DNA from: Chloroflexota bacterium
Lineage (GTDB): Bacteria > Chloroflexota > UBA11872
Reading direction: 5' to 3'
NCBI GenBank assembly: GCA_026708035.1
Contig: JAPOVQ010000029.1
Span: 1 to 64,000, forward strand
DNA length: 64,000 nucleotides
Position 1 is the first letter of the stretch. Each line of letters starts with the position of its first letter. Both the position numbers and the translations under genes were made by a program. The notes below the pieces were generated by a model, which was not told where the DNA came from, did not search any database, and saw only the letters and a list, made by a program, of their open reading frames with translations. This document shows, in pieces, positions 1-8,105 of this stretch.

Positions 1-602
1 CGGCCGAAGTGCCGCTCACGGCCATGCACCGTGACGAGGTCTTGGACGGCGGCGCCCTCCCGCTGCGCTACGTGGCCTACACCCCGGCATTTCGCCGCGA
101 GGCCGGCGCCGCCGGCATCGACACGCGGGGCCTCCAGCGCTTGCATCAGTTCGACAAGGTGGAGCTGTACGCGTTCGCGCTCGCCGAGCACTCCTACGAC
201 GAGCTTGAGCTGATGCGCCGGCACGCCGAGGCAGCCGTCGAGGCACTGGGGCTGCCCTACCGCACGCTGGAACTGTGCACCGGCGATCTCGGATTCACCG
301 CCGCCAAGACCTACGACCTGGAGGCCTGGGCGCCGGGCGTGAACGCGTGGCTGGAGATCTCGTCGATTTCGAACTGCGAGGCGTTTCAGGCACGCCGGGC
401 GGGCATCCGAGCCCGGAAGCCCGGTGGCAGCCACACGGAATTCGTGCATACGCTCAATGGGTCCGGGCTTGGTATGGCCCGTACGATGGTGGCCATTCTG
501 GAGAACTACCAGCAGGCAGACGGCACGGTCCGCGTGCCGGAGGTTCTCCAGCCGTATCTCGGCGGCCAGGAAGTGCTTGAGGTGGAGCCCGGATGGCAGT
601 AG
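1..602 (+). CDS. serS: Seryl-tRNA synthetase, C-terminal part (cut by window start)
   Basis: This is the catalytic half of class II seryl-tRNA synthetase, which charges tRNA-Ser with serine in the cytoplasm. The reading frame is open to the window edge, and the first visible residues [13 protein letters not shown] match the family signature just before motif 2, so the N-terminal tRNA-binding coiled-coil arm and the start lie upstream of the window. Class II motif 2 ([15 protein letters not shown]) and motif 3 ([18 protein letters not shown]) are both intact. The usual C-terminal run through the last helix and the PYLGG end is present, so the 3' end is complete. It overlaps the next gene by 10 bases, which suggests translational coupling. 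Confidence 0.96.
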   Translation, partial: AEVPLTAMHRDEVLDGGALPLRYVAYTPAFRREAGAAGIDTRGLQRLHQFDKVELYAFALAEHSYDELELMRRHAEAAVEALGLPYRTLELCTGDLGFTAAKTYDLEAWAPGVNAWLEISSISNCEAFQARRAGIRARKPGGSHTEFVHTLNGSGLGMARTMVAILENYQQADGTVRVPEVLQPYLGGQEVLEVEPGWQ

Positions 603-1531
603 ACCCGGTGATCGACCGGCATCCCACCCTGCAACTCATCGGCCGCACGCCGTTGGTCGAAACGCGCCTCTTCCGGGATCGCTATCCGAGAGCCAGGGTC
701 TTCGCCAAGATGGAGGCCTTCAATCCAGGCGGGTCGATCAAGGATCGACCCGTGGCGCGCATGCTGGCCGACGCGCAGGCGCGCGGCGACCTGCGCCCGG
801 GCCAGACCATCCTTGACTCGTCGTCCGGCAACGCGGGCATCGCCTACGCGATGATCGGCGGTCTCCTGGGACACGACGTGGAGATCGTGATGCCCGACAA
901 CGCCAGCCGGGAGCGCGTGCAGCGCATCACCGCGCACGGCGCGCGCATTCGCTTCACCGACGCCATCCTGGGCTACGACGAGGCCATGCGGGAGGTCCAG
1001 CGCCGCCATGAAGCAGCGCCCGAGCGCTACTACTTCGCCGACCAATACAGCAACGAATCGAACTGGCAGGCGCACTTCGACGGCACGGCGAGCGAGATCC
1101 TCGCCGAGGCTCCGCCCGACATCACGCATTTCGTCGCGGGCGTCGGCACCGGCGGCACGATCACCGGCGTGGCGCGCCGATTCGACGAGGCGTGCCCCGA
1201 CGTTCAGATCGTGTGCGCCACGCCACCGGAGTTTCCGGGCATCGAGGGGTTGAAACCCATGGGTCCCGACCACCTGGTGCCGGCAATCCTCGACGCCTCG
1301 CTGATCGACACCTGGATAGACATCGACGTGGACAAGGCTCGCGAGTTTTCCGTGCTATTGGCGGCCGAGGGCCTCTTCGTCGGGCAATCGGCCGGCGCCT
1401 ATATGTATACGGTCGAGACCGTGCTCGCGGACGACCCGGACGCCGTCGTGGTGACCTTGTTCCCCGACGCCGGCGACCGCTACTTCAGCACTGGACTATG
1501 GGACGTGGCGCCGACGCTCGCGAGTCCGTGA
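593..1531 (+). CDS. PLP-dependent cysteine synthase family protein (CysK/CysM type)
   Basis: A 312-residue fold-type II PLP enzyme of the O-acetylserine sulfhydrylase group, which joins sulfide or another sulfur donor to an activated serine. The PLP lysine is K50 in [10 protein letters not shown]. The asparagine loop [11 protein letters not shown], the phosphate-binding [10 protein letters not shown] and the late GQSAGAYM segment are all visible in order. A strong ribosome-binding site (GAGGTGGAG) inside the serS end supports the ATG at 593. The length is typical of CysM or CysK. The SSSGNAG loop, rather than the usual TSGNTG, means the true acceptor (O-acetylserine, O-phosphoserine or homoserine derivative) cannot be assigned. 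Pairing with serS suggests a serine-linked role, but this is inference. Confidence 0.88.
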   Translation: MAVDPVIDRHPTLQLIGRTPLVETRLFRDRYPRARVFAKMEAFNPGGSIKDRPVARMLADAQARGDLRPGQTILDSSSGNAGIAYAMIGGLLGHDVEIVMPDNASRERVQRITAHGARIRFTDAILGYDEAMREVQRRHEAAPERYYFADQYSNESNWQAHFDGTASEILAEAPPDITHFVAGVGTGGTITGVARRFDEACPDVQIVCATPPEFPGIEGLKPMGPDHLVPAILDASLIDTWIDIDVDKAREFSVLLAAEGLFVGQSAGAYMYTVETVLADDPDAVVVTLFPDAGDRYFSTGLWDVAPTLASP

Positions 1532-1610
1532 CCTCGACCGTCGACACAGCAGCAGCGCCACCAGGGATGCAAACAGCTTCCGCCCAGACGCATTTTGGCG
1601 GAGGGCCGGC

Positions 1611-2456
1611 GTGAAGCCTCTGCGCCTCGGCTTCAACCCGCGCATTGCGCCCGAGAGCCGGCGCCGCTTCCATCAACGCTTACGCCACGTCGTGGAGGTC
1701 GCGGTGCATCTGGAGTTCGACGTCGTCGAGCTGGGGCTCTCGACCTCCATGCACGAGTTGGGCTTGACGACCATCTTCGACCCTCAGGCCATCGAGATTC
1801 TCGACGACGCTCCGCTGCGGTTCCATCTCAACCTGTTCGCCGACGCCGCGATGACCGAGCGGTCGGCGATCACCGACGTCACCAGCTACTCACGCAGCGT
1901 GGCGCTACGGCAAATCGTCCAGATCGTCGAGTTTTTCGAGCACCGGCACGCCATGGAGATGTACGTGGTTCATCCGGGACGCCGAGTCACGCACGAGGCC
2001 GCGCACTTGGACGCGCTACGCGAAAGCATGCGCACGCTGCACAACTTGTTCCCGGGTCTCCCCATCGCCATCGCCAACGCGAGCGGAGAGGCGGTGCTCG
2101 GGCGCATCGACAGCGTGCTCAATGCGCTCGATAGCGCGCGCCACTTTCGCTTCGCCCTGCATACGGGATTCGCGTTTCATTCCGTGGACGCGAATCACCT
2201 GGCGTTCGAGGCCCGCATGGACTACCTGCGCCGCTTCGTGGATCAAATCGCGGAGATTCGCTGGCACAACACCGCGCCGGGCACGCGTCCCAGCGTGCCG
2301 TTGCACCGCACCCTCGAGGATGGGCTGGACCTCGCGATGCTGATGCGCACCGTGGGCCGAAATCCGGGCACGCTGCACATGATCGAAACGGTCGGCCTGG
2401 ATCCGCAGGCCCTGGTGCGCGAGGTGCGGACGCTGCACCGCGCCCTCAACGCGTAA
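1611..2456 (+). CDS. Xylose-isomerase-like TIM-barrel protein with altered metal site
   Basis: A 281-residue protein of the sugar phosphate isomerase/epimerase and endonuclease IV superfamily, recognised by FDVVELGL at the first strand, FHLN (H72), YVVHPGRR (H121) and a late MIETVG. GTG 1611 follows GGAGG and opens MKPLRLGFNP, a normal first strand. Several residues that bind metal in relatives look replaced: the usual IEN step is IANASG (155-159), and the Asp-x-Gly-His strand reads HTGFAFH (184-190). The substrate is unknown and activity may differ from canonical isomerases. It stands alone between the cysteine-synthase-like gene and a convergent ABC exporter whose stop lies four bases away. 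Confidence 0.7.
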   Translation: MKPLRLGFNPRIAPESRRRFHQRLRHVVEVAVHLEFDVVELGLSTSMHELGLTTIFDPQAIEILDDAPLRFHLNLFADAAMTERSAITDVTSYSRSVALRQIVQIVEFFEHRHAMEMYVVHPGRRVTHEAAHLDALRESMRTLHNLFPGLPIAIANASGEAVLGRIDSVLNALDSARHFRFALHTGFAFHSVDANHLAFEARMDYLRRFVDQIAEIRWHNTAPGTRPSVPLHRTLEDGLDLAMLMRTVGRNPGTLHMIETVGLDPQALVREVRTLHRALNA

Positions 2457-2459
2457 GCA

Positions 2460-3551
2460 CTACTCCCAGCGAAACAGTCGCACCGCCAGCGCCACGAACA
2501 CGACCAGGTAGGCCGCCATGGCCGCCACGGCCACGCCCATGGGAATGGTGGTCGCGCCGCCAATCATGAGTTGGCGCGTGGCCTCGGCCAGATGCGTCAG
2601 CGGAAGCACGTTGATCACCGGCCGCAGCCAATCCGGCATGAACTCCAGCGGAAAGAACACGCCCGAGATAAACATCATGGGAAACGTCACGACCTGCGCC
2701 ACCGGAAAGAACCCCTGCTCGGTCTTGGTGAATGAGCCGAGGAAGAAGCCAATGGCGAGGAACGCCAAGCCCCCAAGCACCACCACGCCGGCCAACGCGG
2801 CCAGCGACCCGGCATCGCTGTTGAGCCGAATGTCGAACACCAGGCGGGCGACGCCGATGAGAATGGCGGACTGCGCCAGCACCAGGACCATGCGCAGGAT
2901 CAAATCGGCGCTCACCAGCGTGAGCCGGGAAACCGGCGTCGCTTGCGGGCGGCGCAGCACGCGCCGCTCGCGCAGCGACACGATATTCACCGCGCCGAAC
3001 ACGCCGGCGTTCATCACGCTGAAGGCCACGATGCCGGGCACGATGAAGTCGATGGTCGAAAGCCGCTCGCTCCGCAGCGTCTGAAACGCGGGACGCACGA
3101 CCGGCTGGCTCCGCGTGAGCGCGCGATCCGCGGCCTCGAACGCTTGCAGGATCACCGGCACGACGACCTGCTGGCTGCTCTGCCGCGTCTCGTCGTAGTG
3201 AATGTCCACGGACATTGGCGTCCCCGCGTCAATCGAGGCGCCGAATCCGCTTGGGATCGCGATCACGGCGCGCCGATCGCCGTCCTCCAGGCTGGCGATC
3301 TCGTCCGCCAGGCTGCCCCGCGAGAGGTCGAACACATCGATGGCCTGAAGCGTGTCGACGAGCAGGCTGGCCTGCGGCGATTCATCCTCGTTGATCAGGC
3401 CGATTTCATATTGCGTGGCGCTGTCGCGGCTGAAGACTAGCCCGAAGATCAGGACGAACAGCAGCGGAAACGCGAACGTCCAAAACAACGCGGCCCGATC
3501 CCGCGTGAATTCGCGCGTGTTGGCCAGCGTGAGCTGAGCGAGGGCTCTCAA
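2460..3551 (-). CDS. ABC-2 type exporter permease
   Basis: A 363-residue integral membrane subunit of an ABC-2 type exporter. An N-terminal helix (FWTFAFPLLFVLIFGLVFS, about 24-42) is followed by a large extracytoplasmic domain of about 140 residues. A block of hydrophobic helices then fills roughly 175-360. This topology fits the YhhJ/DrrB-like family with a long external loop. The start overlaps the stop of the upstream ATPase gene by four bases (ATGA), so the pair is translationally coupled. The cargo cannot be read from the sequence; drugs, lipids or polysaccharide are all possible. The gene ends four bases from the convergent TIM-barrel gene. Confidence 0.88.
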   Translation of the reverse strand: MRALAQLTLANTREFTRDRAALFWTFAFPLLFVLIFGLVFSRDSATQYEIGLINEDESPQASLLVDTLQAIDVFDLSRGSLADEIASLEDGDRRAVIAIPSGFGASIDAGTPMSVDIHYDETRQSSQQVVVPVILQAFEAADRALTRSQPVVRPAFQTLRSERLSTIDFIVPGIVAFSVMNAGVFGAVNIVSLRERRVLRRPQATPVSRLTLVSADLILRMVLVLAQSAILIGVARLVFDIRLNSDAGSLAALAGVVVLGGLAFLAIGFFLGSFTKTEQGFFPVAQVVTFPMMFISGVFFPLEFMPDWLRPVINVLPLTHLAEATRQLMIGGATTIPMGVAVAAMAAYLVVFVALAVRLFRWE

Positions 3552-4462
3552 TCTCGCAACGTCCGTCCGGTGAGCTTGAGGAATACGTCTTCGAGCGTGG
3601 CCCGCCGCAGCCGCAGGTTCTGAATCGGCTCGCCGCGCTCCTGTCCAAGTTGCAGCAGCGCCGCCATCGACGACGGCACGTCGTCGCTGAACATGCTCAC
3701 CCGGTCGCCCTGGATCGACGCGTTCACCACCGCCGGCAGCGATTCAATTTCGGTCGCTGTCAGGCCGTCGCGCTGGCTGAACTCGATGGCGTCTTCGGCG
3801 AAATGGGTCCGCACGAGGTCCTCGGGCGTATCCGTGGCGATGATGCGGCCGTGGTCCATCACGGCCACGCGGTCGCACAGGCGCTCCGCTTCTTCCATGT
3901 AGTGCGTGGTCAGCAGGACGGTCCGGCCTTCGGCCTTGAACTGCTCGATGGTCTCCCAAAGGCTGCGGCGGGCCTGCGGGTCCATGCCGGTGGTGGGCTC
4001 GTCGAGAAAGATGATCGGCGGATCGTTGACCATGGCCAGCGCCACGGATAGGCGCTGCTGCTGCCCGCCGGAAAGGTCTTTGACGAACGCGCGGCGTCTC
4101 TCTTCCAATCCCAGGAGGTTCAAGAGATGGTCGGCCACGCCCGCGCGTCCGTAGAACGACGCGAACAGCTCGATCACCTCCGCCACGCGCAACCGGGGGT
4201 AGAGCGACACCTGCTGAAGCTGGACGCCAATTTTGCGCTTGAGGTCGCCCGACTCACGACCCGGGTCCAACCCCAGCACACGCACGGCGCCGGAATCGCG
4301 CGATCGCAGACCTTCCATGATCTCGACCGTGGTCGTCTTGCCCGCGCCGTTCGGACCGAGCATGCCGAAGACTTCGCCGACCTCGACCGCGAACGAGACC
4401 CCGTCCACGGCCTTGACGTCGCCGTAAGTCTTGCGGAGGTCCTGGACTTCGATGACGGACAT
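3548..4462 (-). CDS. ABC transporter ATP-binding subunit (exporter type)
   Basis: The ATPase partner of the adjacent ABC-2 permease, which powers export at the inner face of the membrane. From the chosen start it has 304 residues. Walker A is GPNGAGKTTT, the signature is LSGGQQQR, Walker B is IIFLDEPTTGMD and the switch histidine is in LLTTHYMEEA. The C-terminal 80 residues resemble the regulatory tail of the DrrA/CcmA-like group, ending in LEDVFLKLTGR. An upstream in-frame start would add 42 residues with no family counterpart, so ATG 4462 (MSVIEVQDLRKTYG) was chosen. The ribosome-binding site is weak. Confidence 0.93.
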   Translation of the reverse strand: MSVIEVQDLRKTYGDVKAVDGVSFAVEVGEVFGMLGPNGAGKTTTVEIMEGLRSRDSGAVRVLGLDPGRESGDLKRKIGVQLQQVSLYPRLRVAEVIELFASFYGRAGVADHLLNLLGLEERRRAFVKDLSGGQQQRLSVALAMVNDPPIIFLDEPTTGMDPQARRSLWETIEQFKAEGRTVLLTTHYMEEAERLCDRVAVMDHGRIIATDTPEDLVRTHFAEDAIEFSQRDGLTATEIESLPAVVNASIQGDRVSMFSDDVPSSMAALLQLGQERGEPIQNLRLRRATLEDVFLKLTGRTLRD

Positions 4463-4533
4463 TCCGGGAGTCAACGATATGGGCGCCGCTTGCACTCCAA
4501 AGTGACCAATCTCACCAAGCGCCACGTGGCGAG

Positions 4534-6504
4534 CTATGGCAATCGCCGCAAGATCATCGCGCCTTGTGGGTCCACGGTCGCCCGCCATCCAGGCGCCACC
4601 CAGGTGGTCGCGTCGGACTGGGTGACCACGGCCGGACCTTCGAGCTCGAAGCCGACGCCCAGGTCGTGGCGCGAATGCAACGGCACGTCGCGCACCGTGC
4701 CGTCGGCCAGAGTGGCCCGCGTCGTCTGGGCCTCCACGTCACCGGCTGCCGACGGCGCCGTCGCGGCAATCGACGGCTGCGGCACCGACGCGACGAGCCG
4801 GGCCACGACGATCTCGACCGGCGCATCCGGCCGGCTGTGGGCGTAGCGCTGCTGATGTCGTTCGTGGAACATCCGCACGGCCTCGGGCACGCCTCCATCC
4901 CCAAGCGGCACGCTCAACTCGAACGACTGCCCGACGTAGCGCACGTCGAGCAGGCGCTGCAGCCGCGGATCGCGCGCCGGCGCCAGGTCGTCGCTCGCCG
5001 CTTGCTCGAGCGGACCAAACAGCTCTTCCAGCCGATCCGGCGTGAGCGCGTGCGACTCGTCGAGCACGGTGGCGGTGTATTCGCGCGTGTGGGCGCCGGT
5101 AAGGGCGCCGAGCGCGGACAGTACGCCGGGATGCGGCGGCACGAGCACTTGCTCGATCTCGAGCCGTTCCGCCAACTCGCAGCAGTGCATCGGACCCGCG
5201 CCGCCGAACGGCAGCAAGGTGAAGTCGCGCGGGTCGAAGCCGCGTTCCAGCGTGATCACGCGCAGCGCGCGGTCCATGTGCGCGTTCGCCACCGCAATGA
5301 CCGCCAGGGCCGCCCGTTGAAGCGCGGCATCGGAAAGTTCGGCGTCGGCAACGAGCCGCCCGACCGCGCGCCGGGCTCGCGCGGCGTCGAGGTGCACACG
5401 ATCGCCAAGGGCCGCATCCGGGGCAAGCCGGCCCAGGACCAGGTTCGCGTCGGTCACCGTGGGCTCGGTGCCGCCCCGCGCGTAGGCGGCGGGACCTGGC
5501 AGCGCGCCCGCGCTCCGAGGACCGACCCTCAGGGCGCCGGCCTCGTCAAGCTGGGCAATCGAGCCGCCGCCGGCGCCGACCGTGTGAATGTCCGTCATGG
5601 GAATGGCCACGGGCAGGCCGGCGACTTCGGCGTGGGTCGTGCGCAGCGGCTCACCCGGGCAGACGGCCACGTCGGTCGACGTGCCGCCCATATCGAGCGT
5701 GGCGATATTGGCGATACCCGAAGCGCGCGCGACGTGCTGCGCGCCCACGACGCCGGCGGCGGGACCGCTGAGCACGGTGCGCACCGGCGCCTCGGCCGCC
5801 TCGTTCGAGCGCAGCACGCCACCGTTGGACTGCACCACCCACAGGGGGCCGGGCATGGCCGGTTCGAGCCGGCGCAGGTAGCTGGCAACGACCGGCGCCA
5901 CGTAGGCGTCGACCACCGTCGTGCTGGTGCGCTCGAACTCGCGGTATTCCGGCAGAACGTCGGACGAGAGGGAGACGGCCTCCACGCCCGCCCGGCGCAG
6001 CGCCTCACGCACGGCGCGCTCATGGGCGGGCTGCAGGAAGCTGAAGAGCAGGCAGACGGCGGCGGATGCCGGGTTCAGCCGCCGCACACGGGCCGCCAGA
6101 CGATCGAGCGACGCCTGGTCGATCGGGGTGACGACGCTGCCGTCAGCGCCGATGCGCTCCGTCACCTCGAGCCGGCGGTCCCGCGGAATCAGCGGCGGCG
6201 GTCGCTCTGGCTCCAGCTCATAGAGCGACGGCCGATTCTGGCGCCCAATCTCGAGCACATCGCGAAATCCCTCGGTCGTCACCAGCACCGCTCGCGCGCC
6301 GCGACGCTCGAGCAAGGCGTTGGTGGCAACCGTGGACCCATGCACGATGGCCTCGGCCGACGCAATGCCTCCCGCGGCCAGGCCGTCCACGATCGCCTGC
6401 TCCGGCGCGCCCGGCGTGCTGGGAACCTTGAAGACGCGCATTTGGCCGTCGGCGATGACGACGAAATCGGTAAACGTGCCGCCCACGTCCACGCCAACCC
6501 GCAC
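4534..6504 (-). CDS. Hydantoinase/oxoprolinase family protein, A subunit (HyuA-like)
   Basis: A 656-residue protein of the ATP-dependent N-methylhydantoinase A / 5-oxoprolinase family, which opens cyclic amides with ATP. The actin-like phosphate loop VGVDVGGTFTDF sits at the N-terminus, and the second nucleotide motif DMGGTSTDVAV lies about 280 residues in. A GAGGAGG ribosome-binding site six bases upstream of GTG 6504 fixes the start at MRVGVDVGGT; the longer alternative at 6540 adds an arginine-rich stretch with no ribosome-binding site. Relatives usually work with a HyuB subunit encoded next door, but none is present here. The downstream neighbour is an unrelated ABC exporter. The substrate is unassigned. 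Confidence 0.88.
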   Translation of the reverse strand: MRVGVDVGGTFTDFVVIADGQMRVFKVPSTPGAPEQAIVDGLAAGGIASAEAIVHGSTVATNALLERRGARAVLVTTEGFRDVLEIGRQNRPSLYELEPERPPPLIPRDRRLEVTERIGADGSVVTPIDQASLDRLAARVRRLNPASAAVCLLFSFLQPAHERAVREALRRAGVEAVSLSSDVLPEYREFERTSTTVVDAYVAPVVASYLRRLEPAMPGPLWVVQSNGGVLRSNEAAEAPVRTVLSGPAAGVVGAQHVARASGIANIATLDMGGTSTDVAVCPGEPLRTTHAEVAGLPVAIPMTDIHTVGAGGGSIAQLDEAGALRVGPRSAGALPGPAAYARGGTEPTVTDANLVLGRLAPDAALGDRVHLDAARARRAVGRLVADAELSDAALQRAALAVIAVANAHMDRALRVITLERGFDPRDFTLLPFGGAGPMHCCELAERLEIEQVLVPPHPGVLSALGALTGAHTREYTATVLDESHALTPDRLEELFGPLEQAASDDLAPARDPRLQRLLDVRYVGQSFELSVPLGDGGVPEAVRMFHERHQQRYAHSRPDAPVEIVVARLVASVPQPSIAATAPSAAGDVEAQTTRATLADGTVRDVPLHSRHDLGVGFELEGPAVVTQSDATTWVAPGWRATVDPQGAMILRRLP

Positions 6505-6823
6505 GCGTCTCCTCCTCAAGCTCCGGGCGCTCGCGGCCACCCAGCTAGGTGGTCAGGCTGTTGCCCGGTGCGCATTGTGACCCATGCCGCGGGAGAGCAT
6601 GTGGGCCGGGGACTCCGCCGTGCCTCCGCGATCTCTTCCGGCAGCCCGACATGGAGTCGGCTCCGCCCACCACAACTTGCCGGCGGTCATTCTGAGCCTG
6701 GCTCCGAAGCCTCACGAGACCAACCGGTCAGATTCCTATACTCAAGCTCGGCGCTGATGGCAGCCCGCCGCGTGCCGACATCGTCAAGATTCCGCCCCAC
6801 ACAGCAAAACAAGGATGGCTCTC
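6505..6823. other. Divergent intergenic region hyuA-like / solute-binding protein
   Basis: About 320 bases between two divergent genes with no convincing ORF. The only signal I support is a TATACT sequence at 6737-6742 on the plus strand. It is a good match to a sigma-70 -10 box and lies about 80 bases before the solute-binding protein, but no clear -35 stands 16-18 bases upstream. No hairpin, operator or RNA gene was recognised. Confidence 0.4.
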
Positions 6824-8035
6824 GTGCGTCGCATCGCGCTGCCTCTCGTCCTGCTCCTGATCGCATCGGTCACGACTGCGGCCTGCGGCCCGGATGCCGA
6901 CGAAGAGATCATCAGGATCGGGGCCGCCGTGAGCGAGACGGGCAGGCATGCCAAAGGGGGTGAGCACGTTCGCCGGGGCTATCTGCTTTGGGAAGACTGG
7001 GTCAACAACGAGTACGGCGGCATCAAGGTGGGCAACGACCGATATCAGGTCGAGTTGATCATGTATGACGACCAGGGCGACACGGACACGACCGCTGCGC
7101 TCGTGGAGCGACTGATCGACGAGGACAAGGTCGACTTCCTCTTGGGACCGTACAGCTCAACCCTCACTCAACCAGCCATCGAGGTCGCCGAAGAGCGCGG
7201 CATGCTCCTGGTCGAAGGCAGCGGGGGAGCCGAAACGCTCTTTCAGCAGTCGTACCAAAACCTGTTCGCCGTGCTGACTCCCGCAGTCAACTACACCCAG
7301 TCCGCGCTTCGGGCGCTCGCTGAGAGCGGGGCCAAGACGATCGTCATCGTCCACGCGGACAGCCTGTTCCCGACCAGCGTCGCCGAGGGCGCCGAGCATT
7401 GGGCCGGCGAGTATGGCCTTTCGGTGCTGCGCGTCGAGGCGTATTCGCAGGACATCACCGACGTCACGGACATAGTGTCAAGGCTTCGGGACTTGGAGCC
7501 CGATGTCTTCCTTGGCGCCGGATACTTCAACGACGCCTTGCTGTTCGTCCGCGCCGCCAAGGCGCTGGACTTCGATCCGGCGGCAATGGTGCTCACCGTT
7601 GGCCCAACCGATCCGGCGCTGATCGAAGAGGTCGGCGAGGACGCCAACTTCCTCATCGGGCCCACGCAGTGGGAATCGACCATGAGCTATCGAGGCGCCT
7701 ATTTCGGGTCGGCGTCGGACTACGCCGAGCGCTACGCCGCGAAGTGGGGTGGGCCTCCGACCTATCAGGCCGCGTCGGGAACCGCTGCCGCGCTGGCGCT
7801 CCAGTTGGCGATCGAGGCCGCCGGGACCCTGAACACCGACGACGTGCGCGCCGCCCTGCGCGACCTCGACGCGAGCACTTTCTTCGGTCAAATCAGCTTC
7901 GACGAGACTGGCAAGAACGCGGCCAGGCCAATGGGCGCAATTCAAATCCACGGCGGCGACATTCGCGTGGTGGCGCCGCCCGACGCCGCGGTCACCGAGC
8001 TGACTTACCCCGTGCCCGGGTGGAAGGACCGATAG
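6824..8035 (+). CDS. ABC transporter substrate-binding lipoprotein (type I, LivK/AmiC-like)
   Basis: A 403-residue type I periplasmic-binding-fold protein of the branched-chain amino acid / amide / urea receptor group. It starts with basic residues, a hydrophobic core (IALPLVLLLIASV) and a lipobox TTAAC, so it is probably a membrane-anchored lipoprotein with C21 as the modified cysteine. The mature part opens with IRIGAAVSETG and continues with the two alpha/beta lobes (for example FLLGPYSS and VFLGAGYFNDA). GTG 6824 was chosen because AAGGA lies eight bases before it; the ATG nine bases upstream touches that same ribosome-binding site. No permease or ATPase genes are adjacent, so it is an orphan receptor here. 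Confidence 0.87.
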   Translation: MRRIALPLVLLLIASVTTAACGPDADEEIIRIGAAVSETGRHAKGGEHVRRGYLLWEDWVNNEYGGIKVGNDRYQVELIMYDDQGDTDTTAALVERLIDEDKVDFLLGPYSSTLTQPAIEVAEERGMLLVEGSGGAETLFQQSYQNLFAVLTPAVNYTQSALRALAESGAKTIVIVHADSLFPTSVAEGAEHWAGEYGLSVLRVEAYSQDITDVTDIVSRLRDLEPDVFLGAGYFNDALLFVRAAKALDFDPAAMVLTVGPTDPALIEEVGEDANFLIGPTQWESTMSYRGAYFGSASDYAERYAAKWGGPPTYQAASGTAAALALQLAIEAAGTLNTDDVRAALRDLDASTFFGQISFDETGKNAARPMGAIQIHGGDIRVVAPPDAAVTELTYPVPGWKDR

Positions 8036-8105
8036 GAGGCGCCGTCCCAAGACTCCGTTCGGGCGTCCAGACCGGTGGAGCGGCTGACCTGAACTCGTAA
8101 CCCGA

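Noticed and set aside
4564..6963. Long plus-strand open frame opposite the HyuA-like gene
   Set aside because: It has low-complexity Arg/Gly/His composition, no motifs, and lies antisense to a gene with clear family motifs and a strong ribosome-binding site; it is a GC-driven shadow.
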